Source: JABDMH01 sp965223165
Lineage (GTDB): Bacteria > Bacteroidota > Bacteroidia > Chitinophagales > Saprospiraceae
DNA: 64,000 bases
Direction of reading: 5' to 3'
Assembly (NCBI GenBank): GCA_965223165.1
Contig: CBDCVQ010000020.1
Coordinates: 1,868,413-1,932,412, forward strand
A program made the position numbers and the translations under genes. Below are positions 34,365 to 43,483 of this stretch, piece after piece (position 1 is the stretch's first letter; every line of letters starts with the position of its first letter). Below the pieces are notes generated by a model. It saw nothing but the letters and a program-made list of their open reading frames with translations, was not told the origin of the DNA and did not search any database.

Positions 34365-35646
34365 CACATGGTCTTGGGGCCTACTTATTTGCCTGCTATT
34401 GACGGCAACGGTCTCCTATGGCCAGACCAAAACCCGGACCATCGAAAAAACCTATGACGCGAATGGGCAATCAACGATGGCGATCGAGCATCACCGTGGC
34501 GATCTCGTGGTCAAGCGGTCGACCGACGACAAGTGTCACATCCGGCTCGATGTGGAGGTGAAGGGATCTGATCCCGCCGAAATCGAACACCTGTTTGAAG
34601 TGATAGAACTGGAGGAGCGCTCCGGCGGATCTGAGGTCAAGACCGTCACCGGGATACAGCAGTGGAACCGGTCCAATGGACGCACTAAAGTGAAACTGCG
34701 TGACGGCACGGTGCTGCGATCCCTGGAGTCGATTGACATCGAGATGACTGTGTGGCTCCCCACCATGCGGTCGATCAAACTCAGCAACAAATATCATAAC
34801 ATCGTCGCAAGGGAGGCCATACCCTGTCAAGCGGTGATCTCCCTTTATAGCGGCAGGCTCGAGACGAAGGATATCCAAGGAGATCTGGAGTTGAAGATGA
34901 AGTACTCCAGTGGGCAGGTGGGCAATTTTGCCCAGGGCACATTTGAATTTTACGAGACGGACATCGAATTGGGCAATGGGGGAGACCTGGAGATCGCATC
35001 TAAATATTCGGAGGTCGCCCTAGGTACGGTAAACTCCATCTCGATTCAGAGTTATGAAGACGAATATGAGATCAAAGCCATCCCCGGCAAGGTGTCGATC
35101 CGAGACAAATATTCCGAGTTTGATCTGACCGAGATCGGACCGGCCACCTTTGAACTGTACGAGAGCGATGTCAAGTTTACGCAGGGCGGTGAGATCATGA
35201 TGAGCAGCAAGTACTCCGAGTTGGATGCGATCCAGGTGACCTCATTGGCGGTGGAAAGTGGCTACGAAGACAAAGTGAGTCTTCGCGAGGTTTCGACGAT
35301 AGACATTGCCAATGATAAGTACTCGGAGTATGACATCGACCAATTGTCCACTCGCTTCAAGATCAAGGGATATGAGACCAACGTAGATATCGGAAGTGTG
35401 GCCAGCTCGCTGCAGGAGATCTGGATCGACAGTAAGTACGACAAGATGCGTTTTGGCTTCCCGGCGGGTCTCAAGTATGATCTGGATGCGGAGCTAAAAT
35501 ATGGCGACATTGACTACCACGAAGGCATCACGGTGCAGTTGGAAAAGCAGAAGACGGGGGATGAGACGGCGATCAAATGGACGCAAAGCGGGGCCACGGC
35601 CAAAGTCTATGTCCGTGCGTACAATACCGATATCGAGCTCAAATAG
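34333..35646 (+). CDS. Secreted adhesin-like beta-helix protein
   Basis: 437 residues with a signal peptide (WGLLICLLLTATVSYGQ). The body is built of strand repeats typical of DUF4097-like putative adhesins, with a recurring KYSE/KYSS phrase (KMKYSSGQV, ASKYSEVAL, RDKYSEFDL, SSKYSELDA, NDKYSEYDI) roughly every 35-45 residues alternating with FELYESD/YEDE turns. Such repeats suggest a beta-solenoid at the cell surface or periplasm. It is the third gene of the sigma / anti-sigma operon, so it is a likely sensor partner or regulated output. No catalytic motif. Confidence 0.8.
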   Translation: MKTERIPTRSSTWSWGLLICLLLTATVSYGQTKTRTIEKTYDANGQSTMAIEHHRGDLVVKRSTDDKCHIRLDVEVKGSDPAEIEHLFEVIELEERSGGSEVKTVTGIQQWNRSNGRTKVKLRDGTVLRSLESIDIEMTVWLPTMRSIKLSNKYHNIVAREAIPCQAVISLYSGRLETKDIQGDLELKMKYSSGQVGNFAQGTFEFYETDIELGNGGDLEIASKYSEVALGTVNSISIQSYEDEYEIKAIPGKVSIRDKYSEFDLTEIGPATFELYESDVKFTQGGEIMMSSKYSELDAIQVTSLAVESGYEDKVSLREVSTIDIANDKYSEYDIDQLSTRFKIKGYETNVDIGSVASSLQEIWIDSKYDKMRFGFPAGLKYDLDAELKYGDIDYHEGITVQLEKQKTGDETAIKWTQSGATAKVYVRAYNTDIELK

Positions 35647-35649
35647 CCA

Positions 35650-36366
35650 CTAATAGTTAGACACGGTGGTGCCGACAGGTTCGCCGATCGCGATACGCTG
35701 GAGGTTGCCCTTCTTATGGACATCAAAGACGATGATGGGCAGATCATTTTCTTTGCATAGGGTGAAGGCGGTCATATCCATCACCTTGAGGTTCATGCTG
35801 ATGACCTTGTCAAAGGACAGTCGCTCGTAGAGTACGGCATCCTTGTTGACCTCGGGATCGTCCGAGTAGATACCCTGCACACGGGTACCTTTAAGAATGA
35901 CGTCCGCGCTCATCTCGTTGGCCCGGAGAGCAGCCGCAGAATCGGTGGTGAAGTAGGGGCTGCCGGTGCCGGCCGAAAAGATCAACACTCGTCCTTTTTC
36001 CAGGTGTCTGATGGCTCGGCGGCGGATATAGGGTTCGGCGATCTCCTTCATCTCAATGGCGGAGATCAAGCGGGTAAAGACGCCCTTGCCCTCCAGGGCA
36101 CTCTGCAGCGCCATCCCATTGATCACCGTGGCTAGCATGCCCATGTAGTCCCCCTGTACTCGCTCAATCCCAGAGTCTCTGGCTTGTAGCCCGCGAAAAA
36201 TATTACCGCCACCGATCACGATGGCGATCTCCACCCCGAGGTCTCGCAGCTCCTTGATCTCCTCGGCGTAGTGGGCCAGCATTTTTGGGTCAATACCATA
36301 GGAATTTTGGCCCATCAGGGATTCTCCTGAAAGCTTGAGCAAGACGCGTCGATAGAGTAGTGCCAT
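35650..36366 (-). CDS. pyrH: UMP kinase
   Basis: 238 residues of the amino acid kinase family, phosphorylating UMP to UDP with ATP. RVLLKLSGESLMG and VIGGGNIFRG bind ATP/UMP, followed by ATVINGMALQSALE and GTGSPYFTTDSAAALRA. I start at ATG 36366 (MALLYRRVLLKLSGES); the longer frame to 36399 has no family support. It lies downstream of tsf, the common bacterial order, but a strong hairpin sits in between. Confidence 0.96.
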   Translation of the reverse strand: MALLYRRVLLKLSGESLMGQNSYGIDPKMLAHYAEEIKELRDLGVEIAIVIGGGNIFRGLQARDSGIERVQGDYMGMLATVINGMALQSALEGKGVFTRLISAIEMKEIAEPYIRRRAIRHLEKGRVLIFSAGTGSPYFTTDSAAALRANEMSADVILKGTRVQGIYSDDPEVNKDAVLYERLSFDKVISMNLKVMDMTAFTLCKENDLPIIVFDVHKKGNLQRIAIGEPVGTTVSNY

Positions 36367-36377
36367 AGAGTCTAGTG

Positions 36378-36410
36378 CAAAAAGAAAGCGGATCAACAAT
36401 TGATCCGCTT
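36378..36410 (-). terminator. Terminator-like hairpin between tsf and pyrH
   Basis: On the minus strand AAGCGGATCAA and TTGATCCGCTT form an 11-bp perfect stem with a 3-nt loop, followed by TTTCTTTTTGCA. The T-run ends only 12 bp before the pyrH ATG, so it could act as an attenuator or partial terminator. Confidence 0.8.
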
Positions 36411-36424
36411 CGTAGAATTGAGTC

Positions 36425-37261
36425 TTATCCTAGAGCGACATGTCGAAAACCTTCGACCTCCAAGTCGCCATCCAGATCCTTCAGGTATTGGCTGACGGTA
36501 CGCTTACCGTCCTTGACAAAAGCCTGGTTTAACAAAGTGCTCTCCTTAAAGAACTTATTCAGCTTTCCTAGGGCTATCTTCTCGATGATGGCTTCGGGCT
36601 TGCCCTCTAGTCGGGCCTGCTCCTTACCGATCTCGATTTCTTTGGCTATGATGCTTTCGTCGACCCCATCCTTGTCCAAGGCAATCGGCTTCATGGCCGC
36701 CACCTGCATGGCAACGTCCTTGCCGGCGGTCTCAAACTCGCCACCATTTTTGTTTAGCCCGACGATCACGCCGGCCTTATATCCCATATGGATGTATGGT
36801 ACGACGAGCGGTGCCTCCAATTTTTCATAAGAAGCCACTTCAATCTTTTCGCCGATCACGCCAATCTGTTCGATGACCTTATCGCCGATGGTCATGCCAT
36901 CGATGGACAACTGCAGCAGCCCATCTCGATCCGCCGGAAATGAATCCAGGGCGATCTCTGCTATCCGCTTGGCCAGGGAGATAAAGTCCTCATTTTTTGC
37001 TACAAAATCTGTTTCGCAGCTGAGTTTGATGACGACCCCTTTGGCATGGTCATCTGAGACCAGGGCATAGACGACGCCTTCCTTTGCCTCTCTTTCCGCT
37101 CTCTTCAAGGACAGCTTCTGGCCCTTGGTACGCAATATTTCAATGGCCTTTTCGAAGTCACCCTGGGCCTCGGCCAGCGCCTTCTTACAGTCCATCATGC
37201 CGGCTCCCGTCTGATCTCTCAGCTGCTTGACATCAGCGGCCGATATTTTAACATCGCTCAT
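36425..37261 (-). CDS. tsf: Elongation factor Ts
   Basis: 278 residues. The N-terminal UBA-like part has the EF-Ts signature LRDQTGAGMMDCKKAL, then the TDFVAKNEDF core-domain motif. It recharges EF-Tu with GTP. Gene order rpsB-tsf-pyrH is conserved in bacteria. 36 bp separate it from rpsB. Confidence 0.97.
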   Translation of the reverse strand: MSDVKISAADVKQLRDQTGAGMMDCKKALAEAQGDFEKAIEILRTKGQKLSLKRAEREAKEGVVYALVSDDHAKGVVIKLSCETDFVAKNEDFISLAKRIAEIALDSFPADRDGLLQLSIDGMTIGDKVIEQIGVIGEKIEVASYEKLEAPLVVPYIHMGYKAGVIVGLNKNGGEFETAGKDVAMQVAAMKPIALDKDGVDESIIAKEIEIGKEQARLEGKPEAIIEKIALGKLNKFFKESTLLNQAFVKDGKRTVSQYLKDLDGDLEVEGFRHVALG

Positions 37262-37297
37262 TGGTTGTCTGTATTCCTGTGATTTATGAAATAATAA

Positions 37298-38032
37298 TTA
37301 GGCTTTTGCTACCTCTGCGCTACTGCTCACTTCTTCCTTTGCCTTTCTGCGCTCTTCCAGGCCTTCTTTGATGCAGGCTGTCATGTATTCGGTCACGATC
37401 TTGATTGACTTTGATGCATCGTCATTGGCGGGGATCGGAAAATCGACTAGATTGGGATCCGAGTTGGTATCCACCATCGCGAAGGTCTTCAATCCCAGCT
37501 TTTGCGATTCAGCCAGGGCAATGTGTTCGTGATGGATATCTACGAGAAAGACTGCATGTGGCAGGCGATTGAGGTTGGCCACACCACCGAGCACTTTTTC
37601 CAACTTGTTGCGCTCACGGGTGAGCGTCAAGCGCTCTTTTTTGGTCATGCTCGTGATCGTACCATCTCCCAGCATCCGGTCGATGTTGTTCATCTTCTTG
37701 ACTGATCGCCGTATGGTGGCAAAATTGGTCATCATACCTCCGAGCCAGCGCTCCGTCACGTAGGGCATGCCCACCGACTTGGCGGCGGCCTCTACGATGT
37801 CCTTAGCCTGCTTTTTGGTGGCCACATACATGATCTTTCGGCCTGATTTGGCCAACTGCTTCATCGACCTGCCGGCTCTTTCCAGGCATTCAGCGGTCCG
37901 ATTGAGGTCGATGATGTGGATACCGCGACGCTCCATAAATATGTAGGGCTGCATCTTGGGATTCCACTTGCGCTTCAGATGACCAAAGTGTACACCGGCA
38001 TCCAGTAGATCTTTATAGGTCGGTTTGTCCAT
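37298..38032 (-). CDS. rpsB: 30S ribosomal protein S2
   Basis: 244 residues, with DAGVHFGHLKRKWNPKM at the start, the LGGMMTNFATIRRS and LPHAVFLVDIHHEHIA motifs, and PIPANDDA near the end. It binds the 30S subunit near S1. The C-terminal tail is lysine/glutamate-rich, as is usual. Part of the rplM-rpsI-rpsB-tsf run. Confidence 0.98.
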   Translation of the reverse strand: MDKPTYKDLLDAGVHFGHLKRKWNPKMQPYIFMERRGIHIIDLNRTAECLERAGRSMKQLAKSGRKIMYVATKKQAKDIVEAAAKSVGMPYVTERWLGGMMTNFATIRRSVKKMNNIDRMLGDGTITSMTKKERLTLTRERNKLEKVLGGVANLNRLPHAVFLVDIHHEHIALAESQKLGLKTFAMVDTNSDPNLVDFPIPANDDASKSIKIVTEYMTACIKEGLEERRKAKEEVSSSAEVAKA

Positions 38033-38070
38033 TAATCTCTCTTTAAATAGGTATTAAAAACTGACCAGCA

Positions 38071-38457
38071 TTAACGCTTGCTGAATTGGAAACTCTTCCT
38101 GGCCTTGGGTTTTCCATACTTCTTTCGCTCCACTACGCGTGCGTCTCGGGTGAGAAACTTCATCTCCTTCAGTGGCTTTCGGTTGTCCTCATTGATCTTG
38201 ACCAGCACCCGAGAGATGCCCATGCGTATCGCTTCGGCTTGTCCCTTGAAACCTCCTCCACTCACGTTGATCTTCCAGTCATAGACATTGTCTCCCTCAA
38301 TCGCCTGAAAGGGGGCCAACACTTTGTTCTGGATGTGCGCTTGGGTGAAGTACTGCTTCAGGTCTTTTCCATTGACCTGTATCCCACCCTTACCACTGGT
38401 GGCATAGACTCGGGCTACGGCACCTTTCCTCCTACCAATTGAATTAATGATTTCCAT
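38071..38457 (-). CDS. rpsI: 30S ribosomal protein S9
   Basis: 128 residues; IGRRKGAVARVYATSGKG at the start, GGGFKGQAEAIRMGISRVL in the middle, and the basic C-terminal tail ending FQFSKR that reaches the P-site tRNA. 8 bp behind rplM, its usual partner. Confidence 0.98.
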   Translation of the reverse strand: MEIINSIGRRKGAVARVYATSGKGGIQVNGKDLKQYFTQAHIQNKVLAPFQAIEGDNVYDWKINVSGGGFKGQAEAIRMGISRVLVKINEDNRKPLKEMKFLTRDARVVERKKYGKPKARKSFQFSKR

Positions 38458-38465
38458 TATGCGTA

Positions 38466-38909
38466 CTAGATTTTAAAGGCTTCGGGTTTTTGTGCCTGAT
38501 GCGGATGATCGGGTCCCACATAGACAAATAGTTTTTTAAACATCTTTCGACCGAGACGATTCTTGGGTAGCATACCTCGCACGGCCTTTTCAATGACGAG
38601 GTGGGGCTGCTTTGCTCGAAGCTCCTCCGCTGCCTTTGATTTTTGCCCGCCGGGATAGCCCGAATAGGAGAGATACTCCTTCTGAGACCATTTATTACCG
38701 GTGAATCTGACCTTCTCCGCATTTACGACGATCACGTAGTCGCCACCGTCTACATGTGGGGTGTAGCTGGGCTTGTGTTTGCCTCGCAAGACATGTGCGA
38801 TCCGAGAACAGATCCTGCCCACGGTCTCGCCCTCCGCATCCAAGATGTACCAGCTCCGCTGCACATCTTCTTTCCGGGTCGATTTCGTCTTATAACTCAA
38901 CGTGTCCAC
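38466..38909 (-). CDS. rplM: 50S ribosomal protein L13
   Basis: 147 residues; DTLSYKTKSTRKEDVQRSWY, GKHKPSYTPHVDGGDYVIVV, and MLPKNRLGRKMFKKL near the end are standard L13 features. First gene of the ribosomal operon; a good promoter lies 46 bp upstream of the start. Confidence 0.98.
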   Translation of the reverse strand: MDTLSYKTKSTRKEDVQRSWYILDAEGETVGRICSRIAHVLRGKHKPSYTPHVDGGDYVIVVNAEKVRFTGNKWSQKEYLSYSGYPGGQKSKAAEELRAKQPHLVIEKAVRGMLPKNRLGRKMFKKLFVYVGPDHPHQAQKPEAFKI

Positions 38910-38954
38910 GACGATATTTTTTTGAATGAATTATCAAATCTTTGAAAGCGCCGG

Positions 38955-38985
38955 CAAATGTAGTCTTCTTTGGCAGAAATCCCAA
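38955..38985 (-). promoter_or_regulatory. Promoter of the rplM operon
   Basis: On the minus strand TTGG (38982-38985), 19 bp, then TACATTTG (38955-38962). A near-perfect Bacteroidota -33/-7 pair. Confidence 0.75.
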
Positions 38986-39110
38986 GAAGTTTTGAAAAAA
39001 AACGCACCCTCAACGCGCGTAACGCCTTGAAAAACAGTGTAATTTTCGCCCGCCGGATTACATGGGCAGGCCCAAGAAAGGATCTCTCTCGCCACGGTGG
39101 CCAGCCTCTA

Positions 39111-40472
39111 CTAGCCGCCACGGCCGCAGTAGGTATCGATGATGCTTTGTGCTTCGACCTTGCCCAGGACCAGCGCCTTGCCCAGGTCCCGACAAGCTTC
39201 CCGTTGCTGACCCTGGTTGAGCTTGGTCTTGCCTCGCATGAGCAAGGCACTGCCGTGATTGGGATCGAGTCGAAGGGTTTCATCCAGCTGGTCCATGGCC
39301 TGCTTGTATTGACCCTTGACATAATATAGATTGCCCAGATTAAACCGCGCGTTGACATTGTCCGGATGCTGTGCCAAAACATTCAGAAAATCGTCGATGG
39401 CTTGATCATTCTTACCCAACTGCTGCATGGTGAATCCCCGCTGTGCATAGGCATCGGTGGCATCACCATTGACACGGATGGCTAGATCCAACGTGCGTTT
39501 GGCGGCATCGAAGTTTTGCATGACGTTGTGGATCTCACCCTTCATCACCAGCGCTTCGTAATCAAGCGGATCAGAAGCAAGATATATTTCGATGTCCTTG
39601 AGGGCTAAGCCCAGTTGGCGGGTCTCCAGGTAAGCCACGGCTCGGTTTTTATAGTTGCTGACCAAACTACCGTCCATACGAATGGCCGTGCTAAAATCGG
39701 AAATGGCCTGCCCTACTTGCCCCAAGGACAGATAGGCAAAGCCCCGACCCTGATAGCTGGCTGTGGAGGAGGGTGCTAGCGCAAGGGCACGGTCGTACGA
39801 GGCAATGGCCTGCTCGAGCAAGCCTAGTCGGACCTCGCTATTGCCCTTGTTGATGTGCAGTTTAGCGATGGATCCATCCCGGCTCATTTGCTTGTTGAAG
39901 TCGCTTAAAGCCCGCGGGTCATCCCCCATCCGACTGTAGGACGTCCCGCGATTGTAATAGACTTGTCGATGGTTGGGATCCAGCGTGATGACCCGGTCAA
40001 AGTCACGGATGGCCCGATCGTACTGGGCGGACTTGTTGTACAAAACTCCCCGATTAAACAAGGCAGCTACATTGTCGGGCTGCAGCTCGATGACCTGATC
40101 AAAATCTGCCAGGGCTTCTCCGGCACGCTGTACTCGCATGCGACAGAATCCTCGATAGAGTCGAGCCTTGGGATGCGTAGGGTCCAACTCAAGCACGGCA
40201 GTCAGGTCGGAGATGGCTACTTCATAAAGCTCCAGATTCAAGGCAGCCATCGCTCGATTGTACAGTGCTTTGCTAAAACGCGGTCGTGCCTCAATCGCTT
40301 TCGTGTAGGAGGTGACGGACTGCTGAAACTGTCGCTGCTGAAAAAACGCATAGCCATCTGCAAAGTGCCGGTCGGCAGGATGATAGATCACCATCTCATC
40401 TTGGGTCACGCCCGGCGTCGCTAGCATCAGCAAGCACATCAATACGCTAATCTTGGCACAGATAAATCTCAT
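39111..40472 (-). CDS. Secreted TPR-repeat protein
   Basis: 453 residues with a signal peptide (VLMCLLMLATPGVTQ) and about eleven tetratricopeptide repeats from residue 35 on, each of 34 residues (for example AIRDFDRVITLDPNHRQVYY). The short C-terminus GKALVLGKVEAQSIIDTYCG is the ending common in Bacteroidota TPR proteins. It is a protein-binding scaffold in the envelope; partner unknown. No paralogue lies nearby. Confidence 0.87.
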   Translation of the reverse strand: MRFICAKISVLMCLLMLATPGVTQDEMVIYHPADRHFADGYAFFQQRQFQQSVTSYTKAIEARPRFSKALYNRAMAALNLELYEVAISDLTAVLELDPTHPKARLYRGFCRMRVQRAGEALADFDQVIELQPDNVAALFNRGVLYNKSAQYDRAIRDFDRVITLDPNHRQVYYNRGTSYSRMGDDPRALSDFNKQMSRDGSIAKLHINKGNSEVRLGLLEQAIASYDRALALAPSSTASYQGRGFAYLSLGQVGQAISDFSTAIRMDGSLVSNYKNRAVAYLETRQLGLALKDIEIYLASDPLDYEALVMKGEIHNVMQNFDAAKRTLDLAIRVNGDATDAYAQRGFTMQQLGKNDQAIDDFLNVLAQHPDNVNARFNLGNLYYVKGQYKQAMDQLDETLRLDPNHGSALLMRGKTKLNQGQQREACRDLGKALVLGKVEAQSIIDTYCGRGG

Positions 40473-40833
40473 CAGAATTTCTTTAAATGACGTTGGAATA
40501 TGCTATGGAGACACCAAATACGGTGCCATAGCAGGCTTGAGAGGTGTCCTCAGGATTTTGTGACAAAGACGATGGCCGTGACAAGACCATCAGATGCAAT
40601 GAAAAATTTTTCTCCTATGCCCTATCCAAACGTCTCCCTGATCATCATTGTTGTGCAGGTATTTCCTCTCTTTCAGGGTGTCAGCGGGGCAGTGATGGAC
40701 AAGACGCGCCAGTTGTGGTTTCTAAGGGATCGGGGGTAGATGCTTAAATAATTAGGCAAAGGGTAGATCTGCGCTATTTGTGGGTTCTCCCTAAGCTGCC
40801 TACCTTAGATCGAGCAAACGCAGGGAGTGAAAA
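40473..40833. other. Intergenic region between divergent genes
   Basis: 361 bp between the TPR gene and the IDI-2 gene. I see no RNA gene and no strict TAnnTTTG site; short frames inside show no family features. Confidence 0.45.
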
Positions 40834-41850
40834 GTGACTGAAAAAGATACCGTCTCATCAAAGAGGAAGAAAGATCACATCGAGCTTGCTCTGCAGTCCC
40901 GGATGGCACCTGATCAGATCGATCCAAGGTTCAGTTATGAGCCCCTTCTCAGTGCCCATCCGCAAACACACGATTTGGCCACCACGTTTCTCGACAAGCA
41001 ATTGCAGCTGCCGATCTGGGTATCCAGTATGACGGGAGGCACAGAGATGGCCAAGACCATAAACCACAATCTGGCCAGAGCCTGTCATGACTTTGGCATG
41101 GGTATGGGATTGGGTTCTTGCCGGCCGTTGCTTGGGAAGGATGGGATCCAAACGGACTTTGATGTGCGAGCGATCATCGGCGATGAGCTTCCGCTCTATG
41201 GCAATCTGGGCATCGCCCAAATTGAAGAATTGCTAGCGACCGGACAGCGGGATTTATTGCACAAGCTGGTAGAAGACTACGCCCTGGATGGTCTGATCGT
41301 CCATGTCAATCCCTTGCAAGAGGCATTGCAGCCTGAGGGAGATCAGTTGCTCCAGCGGCCCATCGATTTGATTGCGCAATTGTTGGATGAAGTATCGATG
41401 AAGATCATCGTCAAAGAAGTAGGACAGGGCATGGGCAAAGAAAGCCTCCGGGCACTGCTGACCTTGCCCTTGGCTGCGATCGATTTTGCTGCCAGTGGGG
41501 GGACAAATTTTGCGCTGCTGGAAACCATACGGAGCAACACACAGGAAAAAGATGGCTTGGCGGCCCTGGCCCGCGTGGGCCATACGGCGACCCAGATGGT
41601 CCACTGGGTCAACGAACTGGTGGAAGAGCTATCAGACCAGGTTCGCTGCCGAGAGGTCATCATCTCAGGAGGGATCAATGACTTCCTGGACGGACACTAT
41701 CTGACAACAAAACTGGAATTGAACTGTGTATATGGGCAGGCGTCGGCCTTTCTGCGACATGCGATGGGAGATTATGAGACCTTGCGCACCTTCGTTTTGT
41801 CCCAGGCCCAGGGATTGGCGCTCGCACGCTGCTACCTGAAAGTGAGATGA
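40834..41850 (+). CDS. fni: Type 2 isopentenyl-diphosphate isomerase (FMN-dependent)
   Basis: 338 residues. Features are RKKDHIELAL at the N-terminus, WVSSMTGGTEMAKTINHNLA (FMN and substrate site), GLGSCRPLL, LIVHVNPLQEALQPEGD, and AAIDFAASGGTNFALLE. It interconverts IPP and DMAPP using reduced FMN. The start is GTG at 40834 behind CAGGGAGTG. It overlaps the HMG-CoA reductase gene by 4 bp. Confidence 0.93.
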   Translation: MTEKDTVSSKRKKDHIELALQSRMAPDQIDPRFSYEPLLSAHPQTHDLATTFLDKQLQLPIWVSSMTGGTEMAKTINHNLARACHDFGMGMGLGSCRPLLGKDGIQTDFDVRAIIGDELPLYGNLGIAQIEELLATGQRDLLHKLVEDYALDGLIVHVNPLQEALQPEGDQLLQRPIDLIAQLLDEVSMKIIVKEVGQGMGKESLRALLTLPLAAIDFAASGGTNFALLETIRSNTQEKDGLAALARVGHTATQMVHWVNELVEELSDQVRCREVIISGGINDFLDGHYLTTKLELNCVYGQASAFLRHAMGDYETLRTFVLSQAQGLALARCYLKVR

Positions 41851-43208
41851 CACGTATAAAGAAGCCAATGGAAGGATTCTCGAAGCTGTCCAAGCGGGGC
41901 AAGCTCCGCTGGATCGTCGAAAATTTCTTCAAAGATCCGGAACGAGTCATGAAGGAGCTGACCAGCTACTGGCTCCTGGATGAGGAAAAGCAGCGCCTAC
42001 TCGATCAATTTAGCGAAAACACCATCAGCAACTTCCATCTGCCGTATGGGGTGGCACCAAACTTCTTGATCAATGGGACCACCTACTGTGTGCCCATGGT
42101 CACGGAAGAAAGTTCGGTAGTGGCGGCAGCATCTTCGGCGGCCAAGTATTGGTCCACGCGGGGCGGCTTTACCTCTACGGTTTTGTCGACGGACAAAGTG
42201 GGCCAGGTGCACTTTACCTGGCCGGGTCCATTAGAGGTGCTCCAGGCTAAATTTGGTCCATTGAAGGATCTGCTCTTGCAGCGTACTGCACACCTGACCA
42301 CCAAGATGGAGCAGCGAGGGGGTGGGGTGAAAGACATCGAGCTGATCGATATCACCGGTGAGCTCGAACACACCTACCAACTGAGAGTGACTTTTGACAC
42401 GGTCGACTCGATGGGGGCTAACTTTATCAATACGGTCCTCGAAGCTTTCGCGGGCGTGCTTATTGCTTTCTTCAAAGAGGATGCGGAACTGTCAGCGCCA
42501 GGCGAGCTAGAGGTCATCATGTCGATCTTGTCCAACTATACACCTGACTGCCTGGTACGGGCGCAAGTGTCGTGTGAGGTCGAGGCACTGGGCAGCACCG
42601 AGTCACTCAGCGCTGAAGACTTCGCCAGAAAATTTCGTCAGGCGGTGCGTATTTCCAAAGTTGATCCCTACCGTGCTACCACACACAACAAGGGGATCTT
42701 TAATGGCATCGATGCTGTCATTATGGCGACAGGCAACGACTTTCGTGCGGTGGAAGCCAATGGACATGCCTACGCTGCCCGATCGGGGAGGTATGCTGGC
42801 CTGACCGATTGCACCGTGGAGGGTGGCATGTTTTGCTGCTGGCTTGAGCTGCCATTGGCCGTAGGCACGATCGGAGGTCTCACGAGTTTGCATCCAATGG
42901 CCAAGCGGTCTCTCGAACTGCTGGGCCATCCAACGGCGCCGCAACTGATGGAGATTGCCGCGGCTACGGGCCTCGCCCAGAACTTTGCCGCCGTTCGATC
43001 CTTAGTCACCACGGGTATCCAGAAAGGTCACATGCGCATGCACCTGGTCAACATGTTGTCCCACCAGCAGGCGAGTGAGCTCGAAATGAAGGAGGCGCTC
43101 ACACACTTTAGCGACCAGGTAGTGTCGTTCTCAGCAGTACGAGAGTTTCTGGAGCTTTTTCGCAGTAGGGGAGGTACGGTCAATGGTCAGTCGGGTACGT
43201 CTAGCTGA
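41847..43208 (+). CDS. Hydroxymethylglutaryl-CoA reductase
   Basis: 453 residues. Catalytic residues can be placed: Glu87/88 in TEESSVVAAAS, Lys282 in THNKGIFNGIDA, Asp298 in GNDFRAVEANGHAYAAR, and a C-terminal His in QKGHMRMHL. NAD(P)H-binding VDSMGANFINTVLE lies near 186. The layout fits the bacterial class II enzyme. It makes mevalonate, the committed step of the mevalonate route to isoprenoids. Coupled to fni. Confidence 0.93.
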   Translation: MTRIKKPMEGFSKLSKRGKLRWIVENFFKDPERVMKELTSYWLLDEEKQRLLDQFSENTISNFHLPYGVAPNFLINGTTYCVPMVTEESSVVAAASSAAKYWSTRGGFTSTVLSTDKVGQVHFTWPGPLEVLQAKFGPLKDLLLQRTAHLTTKMEQRGGGVKDIELIDITGELEHTYQLRVTFDTVDSMGANFINTVLEAFAGVLIAFFKEDAELSAPGELEVIMSILSNYTPDCLVRAQVSCEVEALGSTESLSAEDFARKFRQAVRISKVDPYRATTHNKGIFNGIDAVIMATGNDFRAVEANGHAYAARSGRYAGLTDCTVEGGMFCCWLELPLAVGTIGGLTSLHPMAKRSLELLGHPTAPQLMEIAAATGLAQNFAAVRSLVTTGIQKGHMRMHLVNMLSHQQASELEMKEALTHFSDQVVSFSAVREFLELFRSRGGTVNGQSGTSS

Positions 43209-43483
43209 TCAAGGGGCCAAGCGTTTGTTTCGATCGCCCAAAAGAAGGGCAACAAGCACCATCGCAGCGATAGGTTGCGATCCGAGGGCTTAGCTATCTA
43301 CAAGAGGTCAAACCCAGGAGCTGACTATAGATGAGGGAGTTGTGGAAGTCACCTGAAGAATAGGTTACAAGTAGCCACTGGAAGTATGATAAACGACTGG
43401 CAATGTAAGGGAGAAAAATAGAAGATAAATTTAATACGAGGTGGGGCGAAATTTGTATTTTGCCAACCGATCAAAGTTAACCT

